Below are positions 18,701 through 26,761 of a DNA stretch of 46,463 nucleotides, in pieces; position 1 is the first letter of the stretch, and the number at the start of each line of letters is the position of its first letter. Source of the stretch: a virus; the IMG/VR virus record IMGVR_UViG_3300009009_000020, positions 1 through 46,463 of that record. One strand, 5' to 3'. The position numbers and the translations under genes were made by a program. The notes under the pieces were generated by a model. It did no database searches, was not told where the DNA came from, and was given only the letters and a program-made list of their open reading frames with translations.

Positions 18701-20823
18701 TGAGTACCCTGATCACCTTGAGTACCCTGAAGTCCTTGAGTTCCTTGTCTACCTTGTAAACCTTGGGTTCCTTGAGTTCCTTGAGTTCCTTGAGAACCTT
18801 GAGTTCCTTGCTTTCCCTGAGTTCCCTGAGATCCTTGTCTTCCCTGAGTTCCCTGAGTTCCTTGAGTTCCTTGAGAACCTTGAACACCTTGCTCCCCCTG
18901 AGTGCCCTGAGTTCCTTGAGCACCCTGATCACCCTGAGTACCCTGAGTACCTTGGTCACCTTGAGTTCCTTGGATTCCCTGAGTACCTTGGTCACCTTGA
19001 AGACCCTGGGTTCCTTGTGTGCCCTGATCACCTTGTGTACCCTGATCACCTTGAGTACCTTGAGTGCCCTGATCACCTTGAGTACCTTGAGTACCTTGTG
19101 TACCCTGAGTACCTTGAGAACCTTGAGAACCTTGAATTCCTTGATCACCCTGAAGACCCTGGGTTCCTTGTGTGCCCTGATCACCTTGTGTTCCCTGAAC
19201 ACCTTGGTCACCTTGAAGACCCTGAGTACCCTGATCACCCTGAGTACCCTGAGTACCCTGAGTACCTTGATAACCTTGGGTTCCTTGAGTGCCTTGGGTT
19301 CCTTGAGTACCCTGATCACCTTGAGTACCTTGAGTACCCTGATCACCTTGAGTACCTTGAGTACCCTGATCACCTTGAGTACCCTGGGTTCCTTGAGTTC
19401 CCTGATCACCTTGAGTTCCCTGAGTTCCCTGAGTACCTTGAAGACCTTGAGTTCCTTGAGTTCCCTGCCTACCTTGAGTACCTTGAGTACCTTGAGTACC
19501 CTGATCACCTTGAGTACCTTGAGTACCCTGATCACCTTGAGTACCTTGAGTACCCTGATCACCTTGGGTACCCTGATAACCTTGAGTACCTTGAGTACCT
19601 TGAGTACCTTGTGTGCCCTGATCACCTTGAGTACCTTGAGTGCCCTGATCACCTTGAGTACCTTGAGTGCCCTGATCACCTTGAGTACCTTGAGTGCCCT
19701 GATCACCTTGAGTACCTTGAGTTCCCTGATCTCCCTGAGTACCCTGATCACCTTGAAGACCTTGGGTACCTTGAATACCCTGATCACCTTGAGTACCTTG
19801 AGTACCCTGATCACCTTGAGTACCTTGAGTACCCTGATCACCTTGAGTACCTTGAGTACCCTGATCACCTTGAGTTCCCTGAAGACCTTGAGTACCTTGA
19901 ATACCTTGATCACCCTGTAAACCTTGAGTGCCTTGTAAACCCTGAGTGCCTTGATATCCCTGAGTACCCTGAGTACCCTGAGTACCTTGATCACCTTGAG
20001 TACCCTGAGTACCTTGAGTACCCTGAGTACCTTGATCACCCTGAGTACCTTGAGTACCCTGATCACCCTGAACTCCTTGAGTACCCTGATCACCCTGAGT
20101 ACCCTGATCACCTTGAATACCCTGAAGTCCTTGAGTGCCTTGAATACCTTGATCACCCTGCAGTCCTTGAGTACCTTGATAACCTTGGGTTCCTTGAGTT
20201 CCCTGAGTACCTTGGTCTCCTTGAGTACCTTGAGTTCCTTGATAACCTTGTGTTCCTTGAGTACCTTGGGTTCCTTGGGTTCCTTGTGTACCTTGATCAC
20301 CTTGGGTACCTTGATCACCTTGAGTACCCTGATCGCCCTGAAGACCTTGAGTTCCTTGGAAGTTACTTAATGCACCCTGATTACCTTGAAGACCTTGAGT
20401 ACCCTGATCACCTTGAGTACCTTGAGTTCCTTGAAAGTTACTAAGAGATCCCTGAGTTCCCTGAAAGTTGCTTAATGCACCTTGTATTCCTTGATCACCT
20501 TGAGTACCTTGAAGTCCTTGAGTACCTTGATTGCTAAGACCTTGAAGACCTTGAATACCTACAGAACCTTGAGCAGAGGCATATAAAAGATCATTCCAGT
20601 ATGTTTCTCCATCGCCAAATTTAAATCTACGAGTATCAGATTCAATTCCAATAACACCTTTTTTTAAAAGAGGATTTTCAAGAGTCCATTCTTCTGCAGT
20701 TTTTACAACCTGTCCAATTGAACTATCAGTTTTTATGTCACCATAAACTGTAATGCCAGCATAAAATGTGGCATGATCATTATAAAACTGCTGTAAACTT
20801 GAATAATTAGTATTCCCCGACAT
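12763..20823 (-). CDS. Giant collagen-like beta-helix virion protein, 2686 aa
   Basis: Order: an N-terminal cap with a Mtd_N-like motif (residues about 58-80, ESDTRRFKFGDG..W), about 820 residues of Gly-X-Gln triplets (about 86-907), then about 1780 residues of non-collagen sequence. This opens with a beta-helix-like stretch (GKTIYVSQNGDDNNTGLS, KVFPGVYVEEN) and ends with ITNSNASFGNYGL and GGSGY beta motifs. Within it lie repeated modules: several copies of a helical unit (C.RDIGY..DA...D) and at least four copies of a beta unit (KIENL.F.C.SGGGPST, YPSGN.GYEF). The protein follows the 182-aa spike-like gene by 1 nt. Probably the largest virion protein and a long baseplate-attached fibre. Which end attaches is not known. 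Confidence 0.9.
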   Translation of the reverse strand: MSGNTNYSSLQQFYNDHATFYAGITVYGDIKTDSSIGQVVKTAEEWTLENPLLKKGVIGIESDTRRFKFGDGETYWNDLLYASAQGSVGIQGLQGLSNQGTQGLQGTQGDQGIQGALSNFQGTQGSLSNFQGTQGTQGDQGTQGLQGNQGALSNFQGTQGLQGDQGTQGDQGTQGDQGTQGTQGTQGTQGTQGYQGTQGTQGDQGTQGTQGTQGYQGTQGLQGDQGIQGTQGLQGIQGDQGTQGDQGTQGVQGDQGTQGTQGDQGTQGTQGTQGTQGDQGTQGTQGTQGYQGTQGLQGTQGLQGDQGIQGTQGLQGTQGDQGTQGTQGDQGTQGTQGDQGTQGTQGDQGIQGTQGLQGDQGTQGDQGTQGTQGDQGTQGTQGDQGTQGTQGDQGTQGTQGDQGTQGTQGTQGTQGYQGTQGDQGTQGTQGDQGTQGTQGDQGTQGTQGTQGRQGTQGTQGLQGTQGTQGTQGDQGTQGTQGTQGDQGTQGTQGDQGTQGTQGDQGTQGTQGTQGTQGYQGTQGTQGTQGDQGTQGLQGDQGVQGTQGDQGTQGTQGLQGDQGIQGSQGSQGTQGTQGTQGTQGDQGTQGTQGDQGTQGDQGTQGTQGLQGDQGTQGIQGTQGDQGTQGTQGDQGAQGTQGTQGEQGVQGSQGTQGTQGTQGRQGSQGTQGKQGTQGSQGTQGTQGTQGLQGRQGTQGLQGTQGDQGTQGTQGDQGVQGTQGDQGTQGTQGDQGTQGTQGDQGAQGTQGDQGTQGVQGLQGDQGTQGSQGTQGSQGTQGKQGTQGNQSTQGTQGTQGRQGTQGTQGTQGTQGRQGTQGTQGTQGRQGTQGSQGTQGTQGRQGTQGTQGDQGTQGEQGTQGSQGNQGTQGTQGDQGVQGTQGDQGTQGTQGNQGAQGLQGLQGLQGLQGSAIFDVVDDNTTNLTRYVSFIEDPTITPLSTVFASSEKLSYIPGTGSIGINTNVITDNLTVRGTARATEFYGGGVNLVGIVTQLVPGIGIDLTATQDPGKGVVKIDAYRPIGKTIYVSQNGDDNNTGLSENYPKRTIKSAASVALTGDTIKVFPGVYVEENPIILAKTVSVEGTELRNCVVTPKFPDRDLFYVNNGCHVTDVSFIGQNSTNGAAIIALQPLLGVTTDRFFDAARMIRFNLDYIAKESVGFLTSGFSGFAGNHREQDAAKLIDSNLDYIAAEAVGFLTSPSGYNFTLGISSYINCKEDVVSIMQAVSYDLKANSNRKSIGAGYSYFNTSGGLIHITGVGVSQATVAALDYAAGIATHVINNLTPPISYQGVGNSVTQIKNLSVIAVEGGCVGVGTTVRQLVGIVTNMIGAGTTSNAPQIRFGVTLESNDCADDIKDIWKCIIHDITRGGNSRCVDAGKAYYDDNWNLKTGILKNPGEVNQTISTLDYSFNVARAVINNCSWGGYPVGLGTVVTNAIYDGITGITTVTAVNHGLTRNDPVKVQGLTYSCDSGSAGFPVGVVTASYDRLTGISTIETSTSLKIISGDRVKIENLIFECDSGGGPSTASYPSGNLGYEFTVQDVLDSKTFVVNVGKSTLDHSYQYGGNISKLYTPVFGISTASYDRISGITTITAVGLGTTTGAHLYIEPGKKVKIENLVWECNSGGGPSTAYYPSGNLGYEFKVIATADNRYIDAANLIQKNRIEIIDKSLAAIAIGHSDFYFPNDVQTTRFSRFKDSYRLIQQNRTEIVDSSWNATVVAYPGISTTQTKCKRDIGYFIDAVSIDIFTGGNSYSIEFVKQYFNNGAPISNGLVGEETESVYAFNQARNLMKQAITNQLTVKDLTITADPATGINTSPSSCANVQNTLDTLTSIITSVVSAGSLSSLNTIRINSGIFVTGENKCRRDIGYIVDALIKDIKYGTNKYIREAIRAYFNKNGDPISNGLVGEEAESITAFNVVRDYAKKAITNQLNVKDLSIIADPVTGFNTDPSSCADVQSNIDNLIAILTSVVSDGNLNSYPALYTSNKVVLNVGSSTLDHDYVTGGSLTANYTTTTYPDGTFNYIFPVKSVVGPNTFEFVAGKTVLPHTYVSGGTIQKYTNFQNSVTQVKDLSIQIDPETGYNNVINSCVDVTSAMKSCVGVVTSVVGFGSTSFSYVGFNTTYPGNRGKGFETLTGITSAVYEETSGKTTLIAPGLQVKVGDRIEIRDLVFSCSSGGPTTQQKFPSGYYGYEFYVSKINPDDSFDVYTGVSTIPHTYVSGGYVIDRTINVTEAKYDNSTGITTIVSPGSSVRKGDFVTLRNLEFACLSGAGTTTLFPSGNRGYDFEVLSVSDSGDTFVVNVGKSTIPHYYITGGVVLPPYSRGVGPITQGPYIRNATNFIGDSIGMKVDGFNAEPGDQDDIGVTGTMSVDSYTQYNQGGIGVSITNGAYSQLVSIFTICDDIGIFTKSGGQCDITNSNASFGNYGLVSDGVGDNTSKSIYRYTGEVVTDAEIETSIITVSGVGDYRPYDGQAIYFDRLYYFVDTIKILDGGSGYSQSNPPVITFDFPSGPNGIRAEGSPNIENGKIVSIDVISSGTQYEDPPNIQITGGGGSGASAAPVMYPIYYGIESASLPENGISTIILTQNLNNNIGTGTTVYFSRISLQIATSISLEWVGAGTNIFTAKPALGGVSIQANEVDKRNGGQVVYTSTNQAGNFQIGDDVVINQLTGTITGRAFSQSLLNTVTPLIIALGK
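18101..20567 (-). repeat. Collagen-coding repeat array with perfect 27-bp higher-order units
   Basis: About 2.5 kb of minus-strand 9-bp Gly-X-Gln codon units. Exact 27-bp tandem units coding GTQGTQGDQ occur in runs, for example 19620-19710 and 19790-19870. Such arrays are prone to slippage and recombination, so copy number may differ between virions. Confidence 0.9.
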
Positions 20824-20824
20824 T

Positions 20825-21373
20825 TTAGAAAATACCCGTAAATGTATTGGTTAAAACATCAGTACCAACATAGGTACCTTCAAAACAAATTCCACCAAAA
20901 GTCATTGGTAATGGTGGTAGATTTCCAAGAAGAGCGTCAACAGAGGCTTCGGTTGCTTTTAATAAAATTCTACCTGCACTTGCCTTTATATTAATATCTT
21001 TACCTGCACTTAGTTCTAAATTTTCATCTGCATCTAATATTATATTTTTTCCTCTTATTCTAACTTCTCCATTTTTTTCAGCAGTTATCCAAACATCTCC
21101 ATTTTTTCCGGTTATAACTATATCAACACCAGTAGATTTGTTCTTTTGTCCAGCAATGATTTCAAGAGATCCGTCAGAATAAATTTTAGATAAACCGCCA
21201 GCACTTAATCCACTTAAACATATTTCATTTTTATCAGTTACACCATAAAAATTATAAACATCAACTCCATCAAAACCCATTTGTGGGTTACAAATATCAT
21301 ATCTAAAATTAGGCCCAAAGGTGCTTATACTTCTTTTTTGCCAATTTTGTTTTTTGAAAGATCTTTGAGCCAT
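20825..21373 (-). CDS. Beta-helical baseplate spike-like protein, 182 aa
   Basis: Starts at ATG 21373. From about residue 85 it shows short repeated strands: DGSLEIIAGQ, GVDIVITGKNGDVWITAEKNG, EVRIRGKNIILDADENLELSAGKDINIKASAGRILLKA. This strand-turn repeat is the pattern of the triple-stranded beta-helix of T4 gp5 and VgrG needles. It lies 1 nt downstream of the gp5-like OB gene, so it may be the spike part of gp5 encoded separately. The final 40 residues (PPLPMTFGGICFEGTYVG) may form the tip or a partner-binding end. No PAAR motif seen. Confidence 0.65.
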   Translation of the reverse strand: MAQRSFKKQNWQKRSISTFGPNFRYDICNPQMGFDGVDVYNFYGVTDKNEICLSGLSAGGLSKIYSDGSLEIIAGQKNKSTGVDIVITGKNGDVWITAEKNGEVRIRGKNIILDADENLELSAGKDINIKASAGRILLKATEASVDALLGNLPPLPMTFGGICFEGTYVGTDVLTNTFTGIF

Positions 21374-21374
21374 A

Positions 21375-23474
21375 TTAATTAATACAATCTATCTGCGTAA
21401 CAGGATTTATTATAAATTTACCTGTCTCATCAACTTGACTTGGGACAACCTCTAACTTTGGACTCAGAACAGCACCAAATCCAGTTTCACTAATTATAGT
21501 TATTTCTGGAATATCATCAACTGTAATAATTTTTTGAACATTTCTACTTGTTCCTATTCCAGTTTCAGGAGGTTGAATCGGAGTAACATTAGTTATTGGA
21601 TCAACTACTGTTATAATATTTATTGGAGTAACTTTAGTAATCTCACCACCAATAACTTCCAATTTATACTCATTTTCGTATTGATCAATCGCGTAATCAC
21701 CAGGAGAATAATCTTCTCCAGGATCAATGATGTCTACATCATCGACATAATATGGTTCTGTTTCTCCTATTGGATAATTCTCTCCTTCTGAAACCATATA
21801 AATTGATTCAAGTTCACCATCATCATTGATGATTGCTCTGGCAACAGCACCATATCCTTGATCACAATCATCTGATATTTCTATAAAAGGAGGAAAATCA
21901 TATTTTTTTCCCTTCTTGGTTACTTTAACACCTATAACACTTCCAGTTTTATTTTTTCCTTTTCCAACTATGTCTCCCATGATTGGAACTGCCTCTGCAC
22001 CTTTACCCCTACTACCAAATATTTTAACTTTTGGTGGACTGCAAGAAAGTGGTTCTCCAGTATAGCATTTAAATGAAGGTGATTTAGCAGAAGAAGAAAA
22101 GTTATCAAATGCAGATGCTATTTCCTTTGCCACAGTTTCTGCATCTTTTTTCTTATTACCGAATGCTGCGATTAAATCATCAGCGTTTACACTTTTCATG
22201 ATTTCTTTAAAATTTGGTCCAGGAGCATCTTTAGATCCTCTACCAATTAACCATTCATTTGCCTTAACTGAAAAATCTCTAACAAGGGGACTATTATTAA
22301 TTTTACTAACATTCGCAACAATTCCAGAAATTGATTCAACACTATTACGAAGAAAAGTCGCTGGATCAAATCCACCAACTAAAGATAAAACTTTTTGAGC
22401 ACCATCAAGAACTCCACTCAAACCAGAATCAATTTTTTTAATAATATGATTTATTAAAGATCCGCTAAATTGATTGACTGCACAACCCCTAAATTTTTTT
22501 GAATTTTTAGCAGTAGATTTTAATAAACTTGAAATTACAGATCCTAAAGAGTTAATTATATTATTTGCTAAAGATGGTAAAAGTTGTTGAATATTATTAA
22601 TAGGTCCAACCATGGCATTTTGTGCAGCAACTCCAGCCAAGTGTGCAACATTATGCTGTTTTGTTACAGCAAAAACTAAAGAATATACGAGTTGATATAA
22701 TGCTTTTAAACCTGCATTAATTACTGGTGCTAAGGCGTAATAAATTTTGGAAATCATACTTCCAACAAGACCAGTTGTAACAGATTGAATTTTATCAGTT
22801 ACAATATTGACTAATGAAGATAATTTAGATAATCCATTACTAACTGCATTTAAAAAATTAGTTACTTCAGCACCAATCTTATCAATTGTTTTTGAAGTAT
22901 TTTCTGTTGGTCCAACTATAATATCTCCAATTCCAGTAAAATATGTTCTCTCATCCTTTCCTAAACTTTTTGCTAATGGTTTAGGGACATGCCTAGGAGA
23001 TTTTTGGGAATTTGCATTTTGTTCGTTAGTTTGATCTTTTACTACATTTTTTCCATCATTCTTAATTTTATTTGTATAACCAGTAAAAGGAACAAATGGA
23101 TTCTTATAATCTTTTACTGAAACCTTAGAAGTTCTCCCAAATGCACCCATAATTACGGGAAGTTGTGCATTATCACCATCTAAGAAAAATCCAAATACAG
23201 TGTCACCAGGAGAAAGTTTTACATCAACTGCATAATTTCCTGCTCCAGTTCCAGAAGTTGGAGGTAAAAGAACCTGTGCCCAAGGTAAATCTTTATCTGG
23301 AAGATCAACAAGACTTGGTGGGTGATATCCCATTATACGAACTTTATACCTATTTCCCCAACCACCACCATTGATTTGGGTACTATGAGATTTTTCTGGA
23401 GAAATTTGCCCTATCCACCAACGAAAACCATCTCTCCCAACAAAATTACTTTTTATTAGAGATTCGTCTTGCAT
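21375..23474 (-). CDS. 5: Baseplate hub protein with gp5 N-terminal OB domain, no lysozyme domain, 699 aa
   Basis: Residues about 12-115 match the T4 gp5 OB domain: RYKVRIMGYHPPS, LPWAQVLLPPTSGTG, PGDTVFGFFLDGDNAQLPVIMGAFG. In T4 this part sits on the gp27 trimer in the hub. The T4 lysozyme domain that should follow is absent. Instead there is a long helical middle (about 185-450), an unassigned Cys-containing segment, and a beta-rich end with KYDFPPFIEI..DCDQGYGAVARAII repeats. Neighbours support a hub role: gp27-like gene upstream (5 nt gap), beta-helical gene downstream. The muramidase activity may come instead from the SleB-like domain two genes upstream. Confidence 0.85.
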   Translation of the reverse strand: MQDESLIKSNFVGRDGFRWWIGQISPEKSHSTQINGGGWGNRYKVRIMGYHPPSLVDLPDKDLPWAQVLLPPTSGTGAGNYAVDVKLSPGDTVFGFFLDGDNAQLPVIMGAFGRTSKVSVKDYKNPFVPFTGYTNKIKNDGKNVVKDQTNEQNANSQKSPRHVPKPLAKSLGKDERTYFTGIGDIIVGPTENTSKTIDKIGAEVTNFLNAVSNGLSKLSSLVNIVTDKIQSVTTGLVGSMISKIYYALAPVINAGLKALYQLVYSLVFAVTKQHNVAHLAGVAAQNAMVGPINNIQQLLPSLANNIINSLGSVISSLLKSTAKNSKKFRGCAVNQFSGSLINHIIKKIDSGLSGVLDGAQKVLSLVGGFDPATFLRNSVESISGIVANVSKINNSPLVRDFSVKANEWLIGRGSKDAPGPNFKEIMKSVNADDLIAAFGNKKKDAETVAKEIASAFDNFSSSAKSPSFKCYTGEPLSCSPPKVKIFGSRGKGAEAVPIMGDIVGKGKNKTGSVIGVKVTKKGKKYDFPPFIEISDDCDQGYGAVARAIINDDGELESIYMVSEGENYPIGETEPYYVDDVDIIDPGEDYSPGDYAIDQYENEYKLEVIGGEITKVTPINIITVVDPITNVTPIQPPETGIGTSRNVQKIITVDDIPEITIISETGFGAVLSPKLEVVPSQVDETGKFIINPVTQIDCIN

Positions 23475-23479
23475 AGTTT

Positions 23480-24799
23480 TTACTCTTTATTATTTGTTCC
23501 GTGTCTTCCAAAAGTATCTCTAACCAATTGCATAGAAGTATATGATCCCTCAGTATCAAAATGATGACAAAGTTCTTTTATCATATATAGTCCACTTTGA
23601 TCATCGTCAAATTCCTTATCGTTTGATGATATTTTAGGAAATTCGCACGTAATAATATCACCTGCACGTAAATTAGTATTTGATGGTATTGTTATGCTTA
23701 AAGTTTGAGTAAATAAAATATTGTATCTCATAATTGATTGAGATTGATATTTCAAAGGATCTGAATTCATATCAGTTGAAACATCTTTTTCAATAGTTCC
23801 AATATCAAGAACTTGTGTTATAATCCTTGTTGGAATATCTCCCAAATCAACATTTGAAGAATTTGATATTTTTGGAATCTTCAGATCGTCTCCTAAATTT
23901 TTTACTTTACTTGAATAATCACTTAATTTAAAAACTCCTTTATCAGGTCTAGTAAATTCAAATGTAAGTGGATTGTAAAAAATTCTCATACTAGAATACG
24001 TTCCCAATCTTAATTTTTCTAGAAGATTTTGATTTCTAATTGTTTTATATTTTAAAATATTAAAATCATTATCTCGGTCAATACTAGATTTATTGACCTC
24101 AGTAAAAGTATATGTTGCCTTAGATTTTTCCATAATCAATTTATCAATAGATCTAAATTGAAATCCATCTTTTGATTGAAAAAATACAAATCCAGCAGTA
24201 GAATCTCCAGAAAGATCGGGAACTGCCTTTGATGCTAACCAGACTAAAACAGTAAAAGGTTTTCTAAGATTACCAATAAAACCATATTTGTTTGAAGTTT
24301 TATCAATTTTTCCAATCTTGTCAGTTTTTAAATAATCTTTTAAAATTGACCTAACGGAATTTTCTATAGATGAATTAGTTGAATATTTTTTAGGAATCCT
24401 CGTTGATTCATTAGTTATTGCTTCTTTTGAAACTAAATTAAGAACAAAACTTTCTCTTTGAGTTTCACTAACTAAATTAGAAATACTGGAAACGTATAAC
24501 GAATCCTTACTATTTGTTGCGAAATCAAGTCCGGGATTTGTTGAAGAATTTCCTGCAATTTTTATGGCAACCTTTTCACCACCTCTTAAAGGCAATCCAT
24601 TGTAGATTGATTGCAGTTTTCCGTTATCTCCAGGAACACTATTCCCAGTGTTTACAACAATAACTTTAGCAGTAATTGTTGGGGAAAAAATATCTTCATA
24701 ATAATCAAATGAAACTACACCTTGTTTAATATCAACTGTTTTAGATTGATCATTTGATTCTATAAAAAATTGTTCATATATAGATTTTTTTACTGACAT
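23480..24799 (-). CDS. Baseplate hub protein, gp27-like, 439 aa
   Basis: An all-beta hub-type protein: an opening DIKQGVVSFDYYEDIFSPTITAKVIVVNTG strand group, SFVLNLVSKEAITNES, and a C-terminal domain with LRAGDIITCEFPK and SGLYMIKELCHHFDTEG..TSMQLVRDTFG. This last pattern is common to hub proteins of contractile tails that carry the gp5/VgrG spike. It lies directly upstream of gp5 and its start codon overlaps the previous gene (TAATG at 24799), matching the T4 pairing of gp27 with gp5. The name rests on fold pattern and position, not on clear identity to T4 gp27. Confidence 0.6.
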   Translation of the reverse strand: MSVKKSIYEQFFIESNDQSKTVDIKQGVVSFDYYEDIFSPTITAKVIVVNTGNSVPGDNGKLQSIYNGLPLRGGEKVAIKIAGNSSTNPGLDFATNSKDSLYVSSISNLVSETQRESFVLNLVSKEAITNESTRIPKKYSTNSSIENSVRSILKDYLKTDKIGKIDKTSNKYGFIGNLRKPFTVLVWLASKAVPDLSGDSTAGFVFFQSKDGFQFRSIDKLIMEKSKATYTFTEVNKSSIDRDNDFNILKYKTIRNQNLLEKLRLGTYSSMRIFYNPLTFEFTRPDKGVFKLSDYSSKVKNLGDDLKIPKISNSSNVDLGDIPTRIITQVLDIGTIEKDVSTDMNSDPLKYQSQSIMRYNILFTQTLSITIPSNTNLRAGDIITCEFPKISSNDKEFDDDQSGLYMIKELCHHFDTEGSYTSMQLVRDTFGRHGTNNKE

Positions 24800-26760
24800 T
24801 AGGTATACGCCAAATCTAAAAGTATTTTTTTATCGATAAAACTATTTAACGAACTATCAATCCCAAAAGTTTGAGGTTGGGTAAAAACTTGTGGCGAAGA
24901 AGGCTCAGAATTCTGTTGCGGGTATATGAATGGGACAACGTAAGATGGTGCTTCCTCAGGTTGAGATATTCTATCGAAAATTGAAGGTTTAGGTTTAGGT
25001 TGAATTTGAACTGGTGTTGGTTTTGGTGTAGGACCAACCTCGCTTGGAGCAGATCCTGGAGCACCATGAGAAACCGTTACTCCACCAGATCCAATAATTT
25101 CTGCTTCTCTACCATAACCTCCTCTCCAATAAACGGATCCAACAGCAAATGGAAATTTTACTTTAGATCCTGGTTGAGATGGGAATGTTGGTTTAGTATT
25201 TGGATTATGTTCCTGAATATCAATTCCGGGACTAGATCTTTGTGCATGAAGTTGTTGGTCACGAAGAATTTGAGATCTTAAAATACTATCATTTTTACTT
25301 GCTGGACTAATTTGACTATAATTGGTCAAATACACTGTAGATCCTCTTGCGTGCATCGCTTTTATTGCCTGAAAAGCAACTTCACGAATTCTTGCCAATC
25401 CTTCTGCACTATAATTTGGATTTTTTAAATCGATATGAAAGTGAGTTGCATATGTAGTTTCTCCAGATGCACCAGATCCACCTTGAATAAATCCTCCAGG
25501 TCCGGTTTGTGGAATTAATTGAGTTGTTCCTCTTGGTGGTGTTGGTTCTGGTCTTGATGTTGGTGGTTTTACTGGAGCAGGTAAGTTAAAAGGTGCTGGA
25601 CCACCTGTTCTGATTGGGTCTCCTCTACTTGGATCTGTAAGAAATTGATTATCTCCAAGTCCTCCACGCCAAGCAGTTCCCGGAAGACGACCATTTGGAT
25701 TATTTGAAGGAGATGCTCTAAATTCTAAAGCACCACCAACAAATTTTGCAGAATTTGCCTGTAATGATGGATTTTGAATATCGCTAATAATTTTTAGTAA
25801 AGAGTCTTTACTTTGACCAGACCATTTTGCAGCATCTTCTAAGGTTTGAATTTTTCTAAATTCTTTTGGACCACCAGGTCTTTTCCATACACCTTGAAAT
25901 TGAGATCTATTTACACTTTCACCAGCAGCAAGAATTTCGGTATATGTTGCTCCATATTTACCAGTTGCTTTTCGGTTTACAACTACTTGCATCATATCAA
26001 CTGTAGACTGTGATCCAGATCCCTCTGTAGAAAGTGCTGCTGCTATACGATACATTTCTGGACTATTTGATGCTGGAAGACCAGAAGGTTGAGAATAATC
26101 AGTATTAAGTGGTGGTGCTCCTGATCCTTCAAGAGGTTCCATTAATGGAGTTGTAATTAACTTTAATGCTTCATCAAAAGACATTCCCATTCCAGAAAAA
26201 GAATCTTGTAAGTTTTTCATAGCACCTTCAACTCTATTTTGACTATCCCTAAAATCAAATGATGAAAAGTTTTGGGCATATGCACTCAAAACATCATTAA
26301 ATGCAGATAAAACTCTCCCACTATTTGGTAGAAATCTTCCCAATATTTGGGTTAATTTTAAAACTCTCGCAACCAATTCTTGTGCCATTCCAGAAATTGA
26401 AGGTAAATTATAGACTAACCACCCAGCCATAATTGTACCAGCAAAATTTAATATCCTACTCGTAAAACTTTCACCAACACTAGACAATGCTCTAGATGGA
26501 GCACTGAAAACTGAACCTATCTTAGATAATTCAATAATACCTTCTTGTTTTTTTCTTCTTACAGATTCAACTTTTCTTTTATATAATATAGAATCTGACA
26601 CAATAGCACGTTTTTTTATATTTGATCTTTCATTTATATTTTTGCCAATCTTTGCAGTATATACATTTGTTCTATTCAATCCTTCGTTAAGAGAAAAGAA
26701 TCCCCTAGTTATATTTTTTACATTAATAAAAGATTTATAGATTAAATTTGATGTTGCCAT
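24799..26760 (-). CDS. Baseplate hub protein with SleB-like cell-wall hydrolase domain, 653 aa
   Basis: The N-terminal 200 residues are basic then helical, with a hydrophobic stretch NFAGTIMAGWLVYNLP (105-120). Residues about 235-370 resemble the SleB/Hydrolase_2 family (PF07486): RIAAALSTEGSG with Glu246 as likely catalytic acid, MMQVVVNRKATGKYG, SQFQGVWKR. These enzymes cut peptidoglycan glycan strands. The rest is Pro-rich linker plus a domain with THFHIDLKNPNYS and a GGYGREAE segment of unknown role. It shares its hydrophobic core motif with the next gene upstream. It most likely opens the host wall during injection, replacing the lysozyme lost from gp5. Confidence 0.7.
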   Translation of the reverse strand: MATSNLIYKSFINVKNITRGFFSLNEGLNRTNVYTAKIGKNINERSNIKKRAIVSDSILYKRKVESVRRKKQEGIIELSKIGSVFSAPSRALSSVGESFTSRILNFAGTIMAGWLVYNLPSISGMAQELVARVLKLTQILGRFLPNSGRVLSAFNDVLSAYAQNFSSFDFRDSQNRVEGAMKNLQDSFSGMGMSFDEALKLITTPLMEPLEGSGAPPLNTDYSQPSGLPASNSPEMYRIAAALSTEGSGSQSTVDMMQVVVNRKATGKYGATYTEILAAGESVNRSQFQGVWKRPGGPKEFRKIQTLEDAAKWSGQSKDSLLKIISDIQNPSLQANSAKFVGGALEFRASPSNNPNGRLPGTAWRGGLGDNQFLTDPSRGDPIRTGGPAPFNLPAPVKPPTSRPEPTPPRGTTQLIPQTGPGGFIQGGSGASGETTYATHFHIDLKNPNYSAEGLARIREVAFQAIKAMHARGSTVYLTNYSQISPASKNDSILRSQILRDQQLHAQRSSPGIDIQEHNPNTKPTFPSQPGSKVKFPFAVGSVYWRGGYGREAEIIGSGGVTVSHGAPGSAPSEVGPTPKPTPVQIQPKPKPSIFDRISQPEEAPSYVVPFIYPQQNSEPSSPQVFTQPQTFGIDSSLNSFIDKKILLDLAYT

Positions 26761-26761
26761 G

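Noticed and set aside
18066-20444. 792-aa plus-strand and 744-aa minus-strand repeat ORFs
   Set aside because: Other frames of the collagen-coding repeat of the 2686-aa gene; low-complexity sequence with no independent start context.
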